Below, one piece after another: positions 50,397-60,522 of a stretch of 64,000 nucleotides of DNA. Location of the stretch: NCBI GenBank assembly GCA_947471745.1, contig CANJKZ010000927.1, positions 1,372,501 through 1,436,500 on the forward strand. The letters are read 5' to 3'. The translations under genes were made by a program, and so were the position numbers. The notes beneath the pieces are model-generated. The model ran no database searches, was not told where the DNA came from, and saw only the letters and a list, made by a program, of their open reading frames with translations. Numbering within the stretch: position 1 is the first letter of the stretch; the number at the start of each line of letters is the position of its first letter. The stretch comes from Closterium sp. Naga37s-1. Lineage: Eukaryota > Streptophyta > Zygnematophyceae > Desmidiales > Closteriaceae.

Positions 50397-50908
50397 CAAA
50401 CCGCTCACGGTAGAGGTCGTCGAGGCGACTGTAGCAGCGCTGGGCAGAGTGGTCAGGACGCCAGCAGGTAGTGCCAGCACCAAGGCCAGTCAGGATTTGG
50501 TACTGGCAAGGGCCGACGTTGCGGCCACCGCGACGAGCCCCCTAGCTAGCTGGGCCGCTACTGCAGCCAATGCTACCCGGACCACCAGGCAACCACTGCT
50601 GCTGAGGACGCCACTGCTGTTGAGGTTCCGGCTGCTAACACTGCCGCTGTTGCTGTCCCTGCTGCTGCAGAGCCCTAACGGACGCCATGGTAAAGGCTAG
50701 CTGGGAGCAGGAGCGGCAAGCTAGGAGTAGCTGGTGCTAGAAATGGCCTAAACAAGGAAGCTCTAGGCTAGGAACTACTAGCGCTAGCAGCAGTTTGAGC
50801 GGGGAGCGGTTGGAGCTAGAAGCATCTAGAGCTGAGAACGCCTGGAGCACAGTACGGCTGGAGCTAGGCTAGGAGTGGTTGGAGCTGGAGCAAGGCACGG
50901 CTGGAGCC
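50397..50908. other. Unassigned sequence between K and E, with GGCTGGAGC repeats
   Basis: The first 300 bp are moderately GC-rich with no recognisable domain; an 83-codon frame (50449-50700) has no family features. From about 50690 degenerate units around GGCTGGAGCTAGGAGTGG begin; the same repeats resume at 58652 after element E. Confidence 0.5.
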
Positions 50909-51036
50909 TGTCAAACTTATATGCTATAGTCTGTGTAGGCTGTAGTGGGGTTGACAATATAGGGTACAACACTTTTAGGTTTTCCTACTTGTACCCACCT
51001 GTTTCCTAGTGCATTCATTCCCTCGTAATCTTCACA
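50909..51036 (+). repeat. 5' LTR of element E
   Basis: 128 bp, TGTCAAACTTATATGC to GTAATCTTCACA, identical to 58519-58646. Confidence 0.96.
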
Positions 51037-52368
51037 TGGTATAGAGCAGGTTCCCTAGTGGGAACGTTCCTAGGGCCCACCACTGAAAATCGAAATTTTT
51101 TTTCCTGCCCGGAGCGCGCTTCGCTCCTGCCCGAGTCGCGCCGCGCGTGCCTACCCTCCCGTCGCGTCCCCTGCCCTTAGCGGCCCGTCGCGCCCTCTTA
51201 CGGCCCCGTAGCGGCCCCTCTCACGGCCCCCTTACGGCCCCTCTCACGGCCCTTCGCGGCCCCTTCAGGCCCCTCGCGGCCCCTTCGCGGCCCCGTCGCC
51301 GCCCTTCGAGGCCCCTCGCGGCCCCTCTCACGGCCCTTCGCGGCCCCTTCGCGGCTCCCTCGCGGCCCCTCCGCCGCCCTTCGCGGCCCCTCTCACGGCC
51401 CTTCGCGGCCCCTTACCGCCCCTCGCGGCCCCTCGCGGCCCCTTCACGGCCCCGTCGCCGCCCTTCGCGGCTCTGTCGCCGCCCTTCACGGCCCCGTCGC
51501 CGCCCTTCGAGGCCCCTCGCGGCCCCTCTCACGGCCCTTCGCGGCCCCTTCGCGGCTCCCTCGCGGCCCCTCCGCCGCCCTTCGCGGCCCCTCTCACGGC
51601 CCTTCGCGGCCCCTTACCGCCCCTCGCGGCCCCTCGCGGCCCCTTCACGGCCCCGTCGCCGCCCTTCGCGGCTCTGTCGCCGCCCTTCACGGCCCCGTCG
51701 CCGCCCTTCGCGGCCCCTCGCGGCCCCTTCTCGGCCCCGTCTCGGCCCCGTCGCCGCCCTTCGCGGCCCCTCACGGCCCCTTCGCGGCCCCGTCGCCACC
51801 CATCGCGGCCCCTCACGGCCCCTCCGCGGCCCCTTCACCGCCCTTAGCGGCCCCTTCTCGGCTCCTCCGCGGCCCCTTCTCGGCTCCCTCACGGACATGC
51901 CGCCCCGCCGTCGCCGCCCCTGCAGCAGCAGCCGTCGCCGCCCCTGCAGCGGGAGCCGCCACCGCCGGTGCCGCCGACAGTAGCAGCCGCCGCCGCCGCT
52001 ACCGGGGCCGCAGCCGCCGCAGCCGCCGACACCAGCAGCCGCCGCCGCCACAGCCGGGGCCGCAGCCGCCGCAGCCGCCGACAGCAGCAGCCGCCGCCGC
52101 CACAGCCGGGGGCGCAGCCGCCGCAGCCGCCGACTGCAGCCGCCGCCGCCGCCGACAGCAGGGGCCGCCGCCGCCGTTCCGGCCCTGCCCTGCGGAGAGG
52201 AGCGGCAGTCCTCTGCCGCCCTGTAGCGGCCCCGTCCCTGCCGGCGCGCCCCGGCCCTGCCCCACCACTTGCGGACCTCTACCCACCTGCCCTGTTAAGA
52301 GCACCGCCGAGCCGCGCCCCTACTGTTGCTACTGCTGCTGCTACCCCTTGCCTGCTGCCACTGCTATC
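51037..52368 (+). other. Leader of element E with GC-rich repeats
   Basis: About 1.3 kb. From 51180 to 51890 it repeats CCTCGCGGCCCCTTCGCGG-like units, including a near-exact block duplication (51300-51500 and 51490-51700). From 51900 to 52160 it turns to CCGCCGCAGCCGCCGAC units. Likely untranslated. Confidence 0.8.
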
Positions 52369-55300
52369 ATGGCTACCCCTAGCGTTCTCGTCTTTGATGC
52401 TGAGGGTCGGGCTGTTGACTTTGAGGTCTGGGTCGATGATCTACAGCTTTTCCTACAGTGCGATAGGAAAGACGGTCTCTCACTGTTCGATCTCACGTCT
52501 GGCGCCTCAGCTGCCCCTGCTGCCGATGCTGACAGCACTGTTCGCTCACAGTGGGCCACACGCGATGCTGCTGCCCGTCTTGCTGTGCGTAGTCACTTGC
52601 CGTCCTCTGAGCGCGCGCACTTTAGTCAGTACAAGAGTGCTAAGACCTTGTACGATGCTGTAGTTGCACGCTACTCTTCCCCTGCCACTGCTGCCCTTAG
52701 CCGCCTCATGCTGCCGTACCTGTTCCCTGACCTAGCCGCCTTTCCCACAGTCACTAACCTCATTACGCACCTTCGCACTAGTGACACCCGCTACCGCGCT
52801 GCGCTTCCTGCTGAGTTCTGCGCCAAGAACCCCCCCCCCTTGTACATCACCCTCTACTACATAGTCACCCGGCTCCCTGACTCCCTTCGCTCGGTCAGGG
52901 ACCACTTCCTCTCTGTTTGCCCCACCACACTCACCGTTGACCTCCTCGAGGAGCGCCTCCTGGCAGCTGAGAAGAGTATAGTCGCTGTAGGAGCCTCTCG
53001 TGGTGACCCTCGTGCCCCCTTCTTTGAGGGGTGCTCCCCCTCCCCCCTTTTGCCCTCTGTTGCCTCTGCTGCTGCCGTCGACTTCGTTGGCACCGAGTCG
53101 GTCGGCGCTGCGTCTGCCCCTAGCGGGAGACGCCGCACCGGCAAGGGCAAGGGGGGCAAGGGCGCTGGAGGGGCTGGCGGGGGTGGTGGAGGTGGCGGTG
53201 GAGGCGGCGGAGGGAGTGGGGGTGGCGGTGGGAGTGGTGGCAGGGGTGGGGGCTTCGGTGGCGGCGGTGGAGGCGGAGGCGGCGGCGGCGGTGGCGATGG
53301 GAGCGGAGGAGGAGGCGGTGGCGGCGGTGGAGGCGGAGGCGGCGGCGGCGGTGGCGGTGGGAGCGGAGGAGGAGGCGGTGGCGGCGGTGGCGGAGGTGGC
53401 GGCGGCGGAGGTGGAGCTGGTCGGGGTGGCTCTGCGCAGCGGAGCGGCTTCGGTGGTGGTCAGCACCAGCAGCAGCAGCGCACTCGTGAGACCCCGCCCA
53501 CCCAGCAGCTTCGTGAGTGGTACGCTGCGCGTCAGCGGGGTGAGGGTGCTGGTCCCTGTGCCTACTTCCTGCGTACCGGCGACCGCACTGGTGAGCCGTG
53601 CGGTGGCCCGCACACCACCCAGCACTGCTTCGGCCGCCTGACGGACGCTTGGCGTCTCCAGTTCCCTGACGCCACTGAGATCCCCCGCTGGGGTGAGCTG
53701 CTTAGGTCGGGGGTTGCTATCTTTGATCTGGATTATGATGCTATCCTTGCTGCCATGTATGTTGTGTCTACTAGTGATGAAGGTGACTGTTACCTGTGTG
53801 TTCCACCTGACCCGGCCATTGAGGCTGCTGCTCTAGGTGCTGGTGAGGCTGCTGCTCTAGGTGCTGGTGAGGCTGCTGCTCTAGGTGCTAGTGCGTCTGC
53901 TGCCCCAGGTGCTGGTGAGTCTGCTCTCTCAGGTACCACGTCGGCTCAGGCCTTACACACCTTCACCCTTGACTCGGGTGCTTCCCGCTCCTTCTTTCGA
54001 GACCGCACCACGCTTACGCCGCTTAGTCGGCCAGTTGCGGTCTCCCTGGCGGACCCCTCTGGGGGTCCTGTCCTTGCCCACTTCTCCACTGTCTTACCGT
54101 GTCCGGCGGCCCCCTCTGGCACCCTGTCAGGTCTCTACCTACCCTCGTTCTCTACGAACTTGGTGAGTGGTGCTGATCTACAGGATGGGGGGGTTGACCA
54201 GTTCACTCCTGCGAGTCAGCGGGTGACCCACTGTACGTGTGCTCGGACGGGCCGACACTTGGCCACGTTTACCCGTCAGCCAGGGTCGAGCCTGTACACA
54301 CTGACTACTGAGTCTCCTCCTGTTGCTGAGTCTGGTCAGGTAGCTGCGTCAGGTCAGGTGTTTGCTGCAGCGTCCAGGTCTGGTCTTGAGTCTGCTCCCT
54401 GCTCGTGTCGTCTCCTGTCCCACCAGACTCTCCTCTGGCACCACCGCCTTGGTCACCCCTCCCTGCCTCGTCTCCGAGGCATGGCCTCCCGTTACCTTGT
54501 CTCTGGTCTCCCCCGGTCCCTCCCTCCCCTCCCTCCGGGGCCTGCCCCTACCTGCGTTCCCTGCGTCGAGGGGCGGCAGCGCGCCGCTCCTCACTCCTCA
54601 GAGTTTCCTCTGACAGAGGCTCCACTGCAGACTCTTCACATGGACGTGTGGGGCCCCGCCCGCGTCCGTGGCCAGGGTCACGAGCGTTACTTCCTGTTGG
54701 TGGTTGACGACTACTCGCGTTACACCACGGTCTTCCCCTTGCGCAGCAAGGGTGACGTCACTGAGGTGTTGATCGACTGGATCCGCGCAACTCGTCTCCA
54801 GCTCAGAGAGAGTTTCGGCTCGGACTTTCCTGTTCTGCGTCTGCACTCTGACAGAGGCGGAGAGTTTTCCTCTGGCCTTCTGGGAGCCTTCTGTCGTGCA
54901 CAGGGCATCCGCCAGACGTTCACGCTTCCGGCCTCCCCACAGCAAAATGGGATTGCTGAGTGCCGCATTGGCATGGTCATGGACGTCGCTCGTACGTCCA
55001 TGATTCATGCGGCTGCTCCCCATTTTCTGTGGCCGTTCGCGGTTCAGTACGCGGCGCATCAGATCAACCTTCAGCCCCGAGTCTCCTTGCCGGAGACCTC
55101 CCCTACTCTGCGGTGGACGGGGAAGGTTGGCGATGCGTCTGCGTTTCGTGTCTGGGGATCTCGGGTTTTTGTCCGCGACTTGTCTGCGGACAAGCTGTCC
55201 CCCCGCGCTGTTCCCTGCGTCTTCCTTGGCTTCCCCCCTGACGCGCCTGGTTGGCAGTTTTACCACCCCACCTCGCGCCGTGTTCTGTCCTCCCAGGACG

Positions 55301-56058
55301 TCACCTTTGACGAGTCGGTTCCTTACTACCGTCTCTTCCCCTACCGCACTGCGCCCCTCCCCCCGCCGCCGCTCTTCCTCGCGCCAGGTCCCCCCCCGGT
55401 AGACCCCCTTCCCCCTCAGGGTCCTGCCCCCTCAGGTGTGTCTCAGGTTGACGCAGTCGAGCCTGTCGAGGTAGCTGTTGACTCTGGTGCTGCTAGGGGT
55501 GCTGAGCCTGCGGGTGCGGAGTCTGGGTGTGCTGAGCATGGGGGTGCTGATTCTGGGGGTGCTGAGCCTGGGGGTGCTGAGTCTGGCGGTACTGGGTCTG
55601 GAGGTCCCTCGGGTGCTTCGTCCCGGGGGGAGCTGCCCTCTCCACAGGAGCTGCGCGAGTGGTTTGCTCGGCGCTGGAGCCGTGCTGCTGGAGCTGGAGG
55701 TGCTGCTGGAGCTGGAGGTTCTGCTGCTACTGAGGGTGTTGGTGCCACGGGTCCCGGAGGTGCTCGTACTGGAGGTGCTGGAGCTGCTGGGCTTGGGGGT
55801 GCTCCTTGTGCTGGAGTTGCTGGCGGTGCTGGGGCTGGCGGTGCTACTGGAGTCGGTGCTGCTCGAGGTGCTGGAGTTGTGGCTGTTGAGTCTTCCGGTG
55901 GTCCGGCTGGAGCTGGAGCTGCTGGGGGTGTTGGCGCTGGAGGTGCTGCTGGCGCTGGTGCATCTGAGGGTGTTGGAGTTGGCGCTGCTGCCGCTGGGGG
56001 TGCTACTGGTGCTGGTGCTGCCACTGGGGGTGCTGGTGCTGTCCCTGCTGGCTCTTGA
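52369..56058 (+). pseudogene. gag, protease, integrase and linker of element E, ending at a premature stop
   Basis: The ATG at 52369 opens 1229 codons. Gag spans residues 1-240 (PSVLVFDAEGRAVDFEVW; NPPPLYITLYYIV). A poly-Gly stretch occupies about 267-354. The knuckle C-X13-C-X3-H-X4-C (CAYFLRTGDRTGEPC, then CGGPHTTQHC) is near 395-421. The protease FTLDSGASRSFFRD has its Asp near 535. The integrase zinc region is LLWHHRLGHPS..CVPCVEG, and its core has HMDVWGPAR (about 757), LHSDRGGEFSS (about 827) and SPQQNGIAECR (about 857). FRVWGSRVFV and the GAEPG linker follow. TGA at 56056 replaces a GGA seen in relatives and separates RT from the rest. Without that change the frame would run on to about 57150. 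The product up to here could still supply gag, protease and integrase. Confidence 0.93.
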
Positions 56059-58319
56059 GGCGCTGCGCGGCCGCGGCCGTACTTCGTTCCGCTCCTTCAG
56101 CAGGTTCTTGGTCTCCCGCCTTCTACTGGTCCTGCTCCTTCCTTCGAGTGTCCGCCGCCTGTCCAGTCTGAGTCGCAGTTACAGCCCGCCTCCCCGCTGC
56201 CTGCTCCTTCTCCCTACACTGGTCCTACTGGAGGTCTTGCTGAGCGTCTTGATCCTGCGTCTCGTCCTTCGTCGCCTGTTCGTGCTGCTCGCACTAGTCG
56301 TCGTGTTCCGCGTCCGCGTCCTCCTGCGGTCCCAGGCACACACCAGATGGCGCTGCGTCCTTCCACTGCTCCACTGCGTGTCCCTTTGCCGTCCCCTCCA
56401 GAGTCCTCTCTTCCTGCTCTTGCTGACCCGGAGTCTGACTCCCTTCGTGCTGCCAGTCCTACTGTTACGCGTCTTCTGGCTACTGCTGTCACTGACCCTT
56501 CCTTTGAGTCCACTGCTGCGTCTGCCTTAGTTGCTGAGCTTATCGACTTTGCTGCTCGCTGTCGTCTAGACTACGCTGCTAGTCTTGTTGCTGAGTCTGA
56601 GTCTGTCTGTCCTCCGTCCGTCGGGGGTGAGTGTGCTCTTAGCACGGACGTCCTTGAGGACAGGCAGGAGGAGTTCCAGTGTTTTGCTGCTGCTTTGCCT
56701 CATCTCGTGTCCATGCTGATTGCACATGAGGGAGACCCGGATGCACTAGACATCCCGACTCCTCGATCGTACGCTGAGGCGATCGAGGGTCCCTACTCCT
56801 CACAGTGGCAGTCAGCCATGGACGCAGAGATGGCTTCCTGGAAGTCCACAAGCACCTACGTCGACGAGGTTCCCCCACCTGGGGCGAACATCGTCAGTGG
56901 CATGTGGATTTTCAGGGTGAAGCGGCCGCCGGGTTCTCCGCCTGTCTTCAAGGCGCGTTACGTGGCTCGAGGCTTCAGTCAGCGGCAGGGAGTTGACTAC
57001 TTTCAGACCTTCTCTCCCACCCCGAAGATGACCACTCTTCGGGTGCTGCTGCACATAGCCGCTCAGCGCGACTACGAGCTTCACTCTCTTGACTTCAGCA
57101 CTGCTTTCTTGCAGGGCAGCCTGCACGAGGAGATCTGGCTGCGCCTCCCACCTCGTTTCCTCCAGGTACCCAGTGGAGCCTCCGGCGGCCAGTCTACGGT
57201 CTCCGCCCGGCGCCCCGTGAGTGGCACGACACACTGAGGACTACACTTGCGGCTCTTGGCTTTGCTCCTTCTACTGCCGACCCGTCTCTGTTTCTACGCA
57301 CCGACACCTCTTGGTCGCCGTTCTACATCCTCGTGTACGTCGACGACTTGGGCTTTGCCACTGCTGACACTGCTGGACTCGCCCACGTGAAGTCCGAGCT
57401 GCAGAAGAGACACACGTGCACAGACCTGGGTGAACTGCGCAGCTACCTTGGCTTGCAGATCACCCGGGACAAAGCACAGCGCACCATTACCCTGACTCAG
57501 TCACACATGGTGCAGCAGGTCCTTCAGTGCTTGGACTTCACGTACTCCTCGCCTCAGGCCACTCCTCTGTCTACTCGCCACTCGCTCTTAGCTCTGCCTT
57601 CGGATGAGTCCGTAGAGCCGAGTGGCCCGTACCCAGAGCTTGTTGGCTGCCTCATGTACCTGATGACCTGCACTCGACCTGACCTTGCATACCCTCTTAG
57701 CATCTTGGCACGCTATGTTGCTCCTGGGAGACACCGACCAGAGCACATGGCTGCAGCGAAGAGGGTGTTGCGCTACTTGTGCAGTACGTCGGGCATGGGG
57801 CTAGTGCTTGGAGGGCGGCGTTCAGTGGTCCTCACAGGTCACGCAGACGCTTCTTGGGCTGACGACCAGGCTACGCAGCGGTCGTCACAGGGTTACACCT
57901 TCAGCCTTGGTTCCGGCTCTGTTTCGTGGCGGTCTACCCGCTTTTCTTCTGTTCTCGGCTCCAGCTGTGAGGCTGAGATCTACGCAGGGGCCATGGCTGC
58001 ACAGGAGCTACGCTGGCTCACCTACCTGCTGACTGACCTAGGAGAGCCGCCTCGTTCTCCTCCAGTTCTGTACGTAGACAACAAGGCCATGCTGGCCTTG
58101 TGTCGAGAGCACAGACTGGAGCACAGAACGAAGCACATTGCTCTTCGCTACTTCCTTGCTCGTGAGCTGCAGCAGCGTGGTCAGCTGCGCCTTGCTTACG
58201 TGGCCTCTCAGGCCAACACTGCTGATATCTTTACCAAGGCACTTCCGCCTTGTGGTCATCAGCGCTTTTGTACGATGCTAGGTCTTGTGCCTACTTGGCC
58301 TCACTTGCTCACTGCTTGA
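56059..58319 (+). pseudogene. RT and RNase H of element E
   Basis: In frame with the preceding part up to about 57150 (EAIEGPYSSQWQSAMDAEMAS; FSQRQGVDYFQTFSPTPKM; DFSTAFLQGSLHEEIW). A 13-nt deletion then shifts the frame, and RT/RNase H continue in another frame to TGA at 58317-58319. The catalytic box reads YVDDLGFATAD near 57337, with Gly where all relatives have Val. RNase H motifs DNKAM and TKHIALRYFLARE are present. Confidence 0.92.
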
Positions 58320-58518
58320 CCTTGCTTGTACTGTGATCCATCTATACCTGCACTTGCTTGTTCACCTTTATATATATAATCTTGCATGTGAACTGGCCAT
58401 GTGGCCTTGAACTTGTTCTCGGAATGTGTGGTGACGTTGTGATCCACCTTGAGCTTACTGTGCTTTGCTTGACTGGTCTTGTGACCTCTTGTTCTCCCCC
58501 GCTTTGCCTATGGGGGTG
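58320..58518 (+). other. 3' UTR of element E
   Basis: Carries GGCC-ATGT-GGCC (loop changed, stem kept) near 58396 and GGTC-TTGT-GACC near 58474, GTGGTGAC..GTGATCCACC between them, and the polypurine tract before the 3' LTR. Confidence 0.72.
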
Positions 58519-58646
58519 TGTCAAACTTATATGCTATAGTCTGTGTAGGCTGTAGTGGGGTTGACAATATAGGGTACAACACTTTTAGGTTTTCCTACTT
58601 GTACCCACCTGTTTCCTAGTGCATTCATTCCCTCGTAATCTTCACA
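58519..58646 (+). repeat. 3' LTR of element E
   Basis: 128 bp, identical to the 5' LTR of E; followed by GAGCC. Confidence 0.96.
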
Positions 58647-58651
58647 GAGCC

Positions 58652-58903
58652 AGGTACGGCTGGAGCAAGGCACGGCTGGAGCTAGGAGTGGTTGGAGGAC
58701 GGAGTGACTGGAGCAAGGCACGGCTGGAGCTAAGGCCAGCTAGAGCGATAATAAGAACCAACAACGAAGAGACACCAGCCTAGGAAAAGTCGGGAGGTAG
58801 GAACAGCTAGAACCGCCAGGCTAGGAATGGCTGGCACGAGGAGCGGCTAGAGCGAGGAGTGAAAAAGGACGCCAAGCTAGTGCTAGAAACGGCTGGAGCT
58901 AGT
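58652..58903. repeat. Degenerate GGCTGGAGC repeats
   Basis: Irregular copies of GGCTGGAGCTAGGAGTGG and GCAAGGCACGGCTGGAGC, continuing the array at 50690-50908 that E interrupts. No coding signal. Confidence 0.7.
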
Positions 58904-59236
58904 GTCCAGTTCGCTAACCAACTGGGCTAGAAGGGCATGTTTTCTTGGTTGGTCAGCGCACCCATACCCTCCCAGGATGACACCTCTAGCCCTTGGGAAT
59001 ACCAATTTGGGCCATTTCAGTGTCCATTTCCAACACTCCCCTCGCTGGGAGGGCCCACCACCGGGGCACAAGAAATCTGCCGATAGCAGGAATCGAACCC
59101 GGGTCTCTACCCCTCTTCTCCACCATGTCCATTTCGCTAACCAACTGGGCTAGAAGGGCATGTTTACTTGGTGGGTCAGCGCACCCATACCCTCCCAGGA
59201 CGACACCTGTAGCCCTTGGGAAAACCACTTTGGGCC
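58904..59236 (-). repeat. tRNA-derived SINE-like repeat, one and a half tandem units
   Basis: On the minus strand TAGCCCAGTTGG (59152-59141) matches the tRNA A-box and GGTTCGATTCC (59099-59089) the B-box. The stretch between can form a partial T-arm, but the acceptor stem pairs only in part, so this is not a tRNA gene. The unit recurs with a 223-bp period: a second A-box is at 58929-58918, and the tail CCCAAGGGCTA..CATCCTGGGAGGGTATGG appears twice with a few differences. Confidence 0.7.
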
Positions 59237-60175
59237 ATCGCACGAGTGGCTGGAGCGAGGAACATCGAGCTAGGACTGGCTGGAGCTCGAGAGTGGAAGT
59301 GCGGCTGCCGCCCGCCGATAGTAGAAAACTGATAGGAGTGGTCGGAGTAGGAGCGGATGGAGCAAAGAAAGCCAAACTATGACCGATGGGCGAGGTATGA
59401 CATGCTATGAACGCTAGTCACATGAAGGTTACTAGCTCTATTCCTCGCCAGGAGAAGCGACTGTGACCGCCAGCCGCTGCCGGAGGTGCAAATGGTACTA
59501 GGTGTGTACGAGACAGTTAGTACGGTCGAAGTGAGGTGGCGTACGGAGAGCATTGCTGGTGGCTGTCACTACTGGTGCTGCTTGCACTACCAGCACTACT
59601 GTGGGCGGCTGTTCGGTTCTGTGGGCGGTTGGAAGGGGTTGTGGGCGGCTGAAAGTTGTTGTGGGCAGCTGAAAGTTGCGGTGGGCGGCTGAGAGTTGTT
59701 GTGGGCGACTCGGGGGGGTCTGGGAGGCGCTGGGAGTTTCTGTGGGCAGCTGAAAGTCGTTGTGGAAGGGGGTTGCGAGCAGCTGGAAGTTGTTGTGGGC
59801 CCTTGCGAGGGGTTGGCGGCAAGCATAGCTGCTGGCAGCAGGCTGGCTGGCGGCGAGCGTAGCCCCTGGCGGCAGGCTGGCTAGCGGCTAGCGTAGCTAC
59901 GGGCGGTAGGCTAGCTGGCAGCTAGCGTAGTTGCTGGCGGCGGCTGGCTGGCTCTGTTTGCCTCTTGGTGGTTGTGGCTAGCTCTGCTGTTAATGCTGGC
60001 AGCTAGTGTAGCTGCTGGCAGTTGGCAGAAGTGGTAGTAGCGAGTGTGCCTGCTACTCGTAGGCCACGGCAGTGGAGCATGCAGCTGCCGCTGGTGTGTG
60101 CGTTGGCTGCGCGCGCGGCTGTTGCTGTGCGCACGGTGGTAACGCGCGCGGTTGTAACTGCGCGAGCGACTGCAG
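59237..60175. repeat. Unassigned repeats between the SINE-like unit and element F
   Basis: No gene recognised. 59595-59800 is a minisatellite of about 21 bp around GTGGGCGGCTGAAAGTTGTT; 59815-59945 repeats GCTGGCTGGCGGCGAGCGTAGC-like units of about 45 bp. 59270-59590 has no visible structure. TGCAG at 60171-60175 is the likely target copy of element F. Confidence 0.6.
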
Positions 60176-60306
60176 TGTGAATTAAGAAAAACAGGAATGA
60201 GAATGACTAAGTGAAAGTTGGGTACAAGAAGCAAACCCTAGAAAACTGTACCCCATATGTGCTACCCCACTCTAGCCTATAGTAGCTATGTCATATAAAT
60301 CTGACA
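60176..60306 (-). repeat. 3' LTR of element F
   Basis: 131 bp, minus strand TGTCAGATTTATATGAC to CTTAATTCACA, closest to the LTR of A. Confidence 0.92.
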
Positions 60307-60522
60307 CACCCCCATAGGCAAAGTGGGGGAGAACAAGGGGTCACAAGACCAGTCAAGCAAAGCAAAGCAAAAAACAAGCTCAGGGTGGATCACAAAGTCA
60401 CCACACATTCCGAGCACAAGTTCAAGGCCACAAGGCCAGTTCACAAGCAGGATTACACATATATATAAAAAAGGCTAGACAAACAAGAGCAGGTATATAT
60501 ATATGTAACAGTACAAGCAAGG

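Larger units (their letters stand above)
50909..58646 (+). mobile_element. Copia element E (7738 bp), nearly intact
   Basis: Identical 128-bp LTRs (50909-51036 and 58519-58646) and perfect GAGCC duplications (50904-50908 and 58647-58651) mark a recent insertion into the GGCTGGAGC repeats. The primer-binding site is TGGTATAGAGC (51037-51047) and the polypurine tract CTATGGGGGTG. The gag-pol frame has only two lesions: TGA at 56056-56058 in the linker and a 13-nt deletion near 57150 in RT. Confidence 0.96.

Noticed and set aside
51147-51983. 278-codon Pro/Arg/Leu-rich frame in the leader of E, and similar frames in leaders of B and J2
   Set aside because: Follows the GC-rich tandem repeats, does not match between families and lies upstream of the well-placed gag ATG.
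59080-59160. Minus-strand tRNA gene
   Set aside because: A- and B-boxes are good but the acceptor stem pairs at only about four of seven positions and no clean anticodon arm forms; a SINE-like repeat is more likely.
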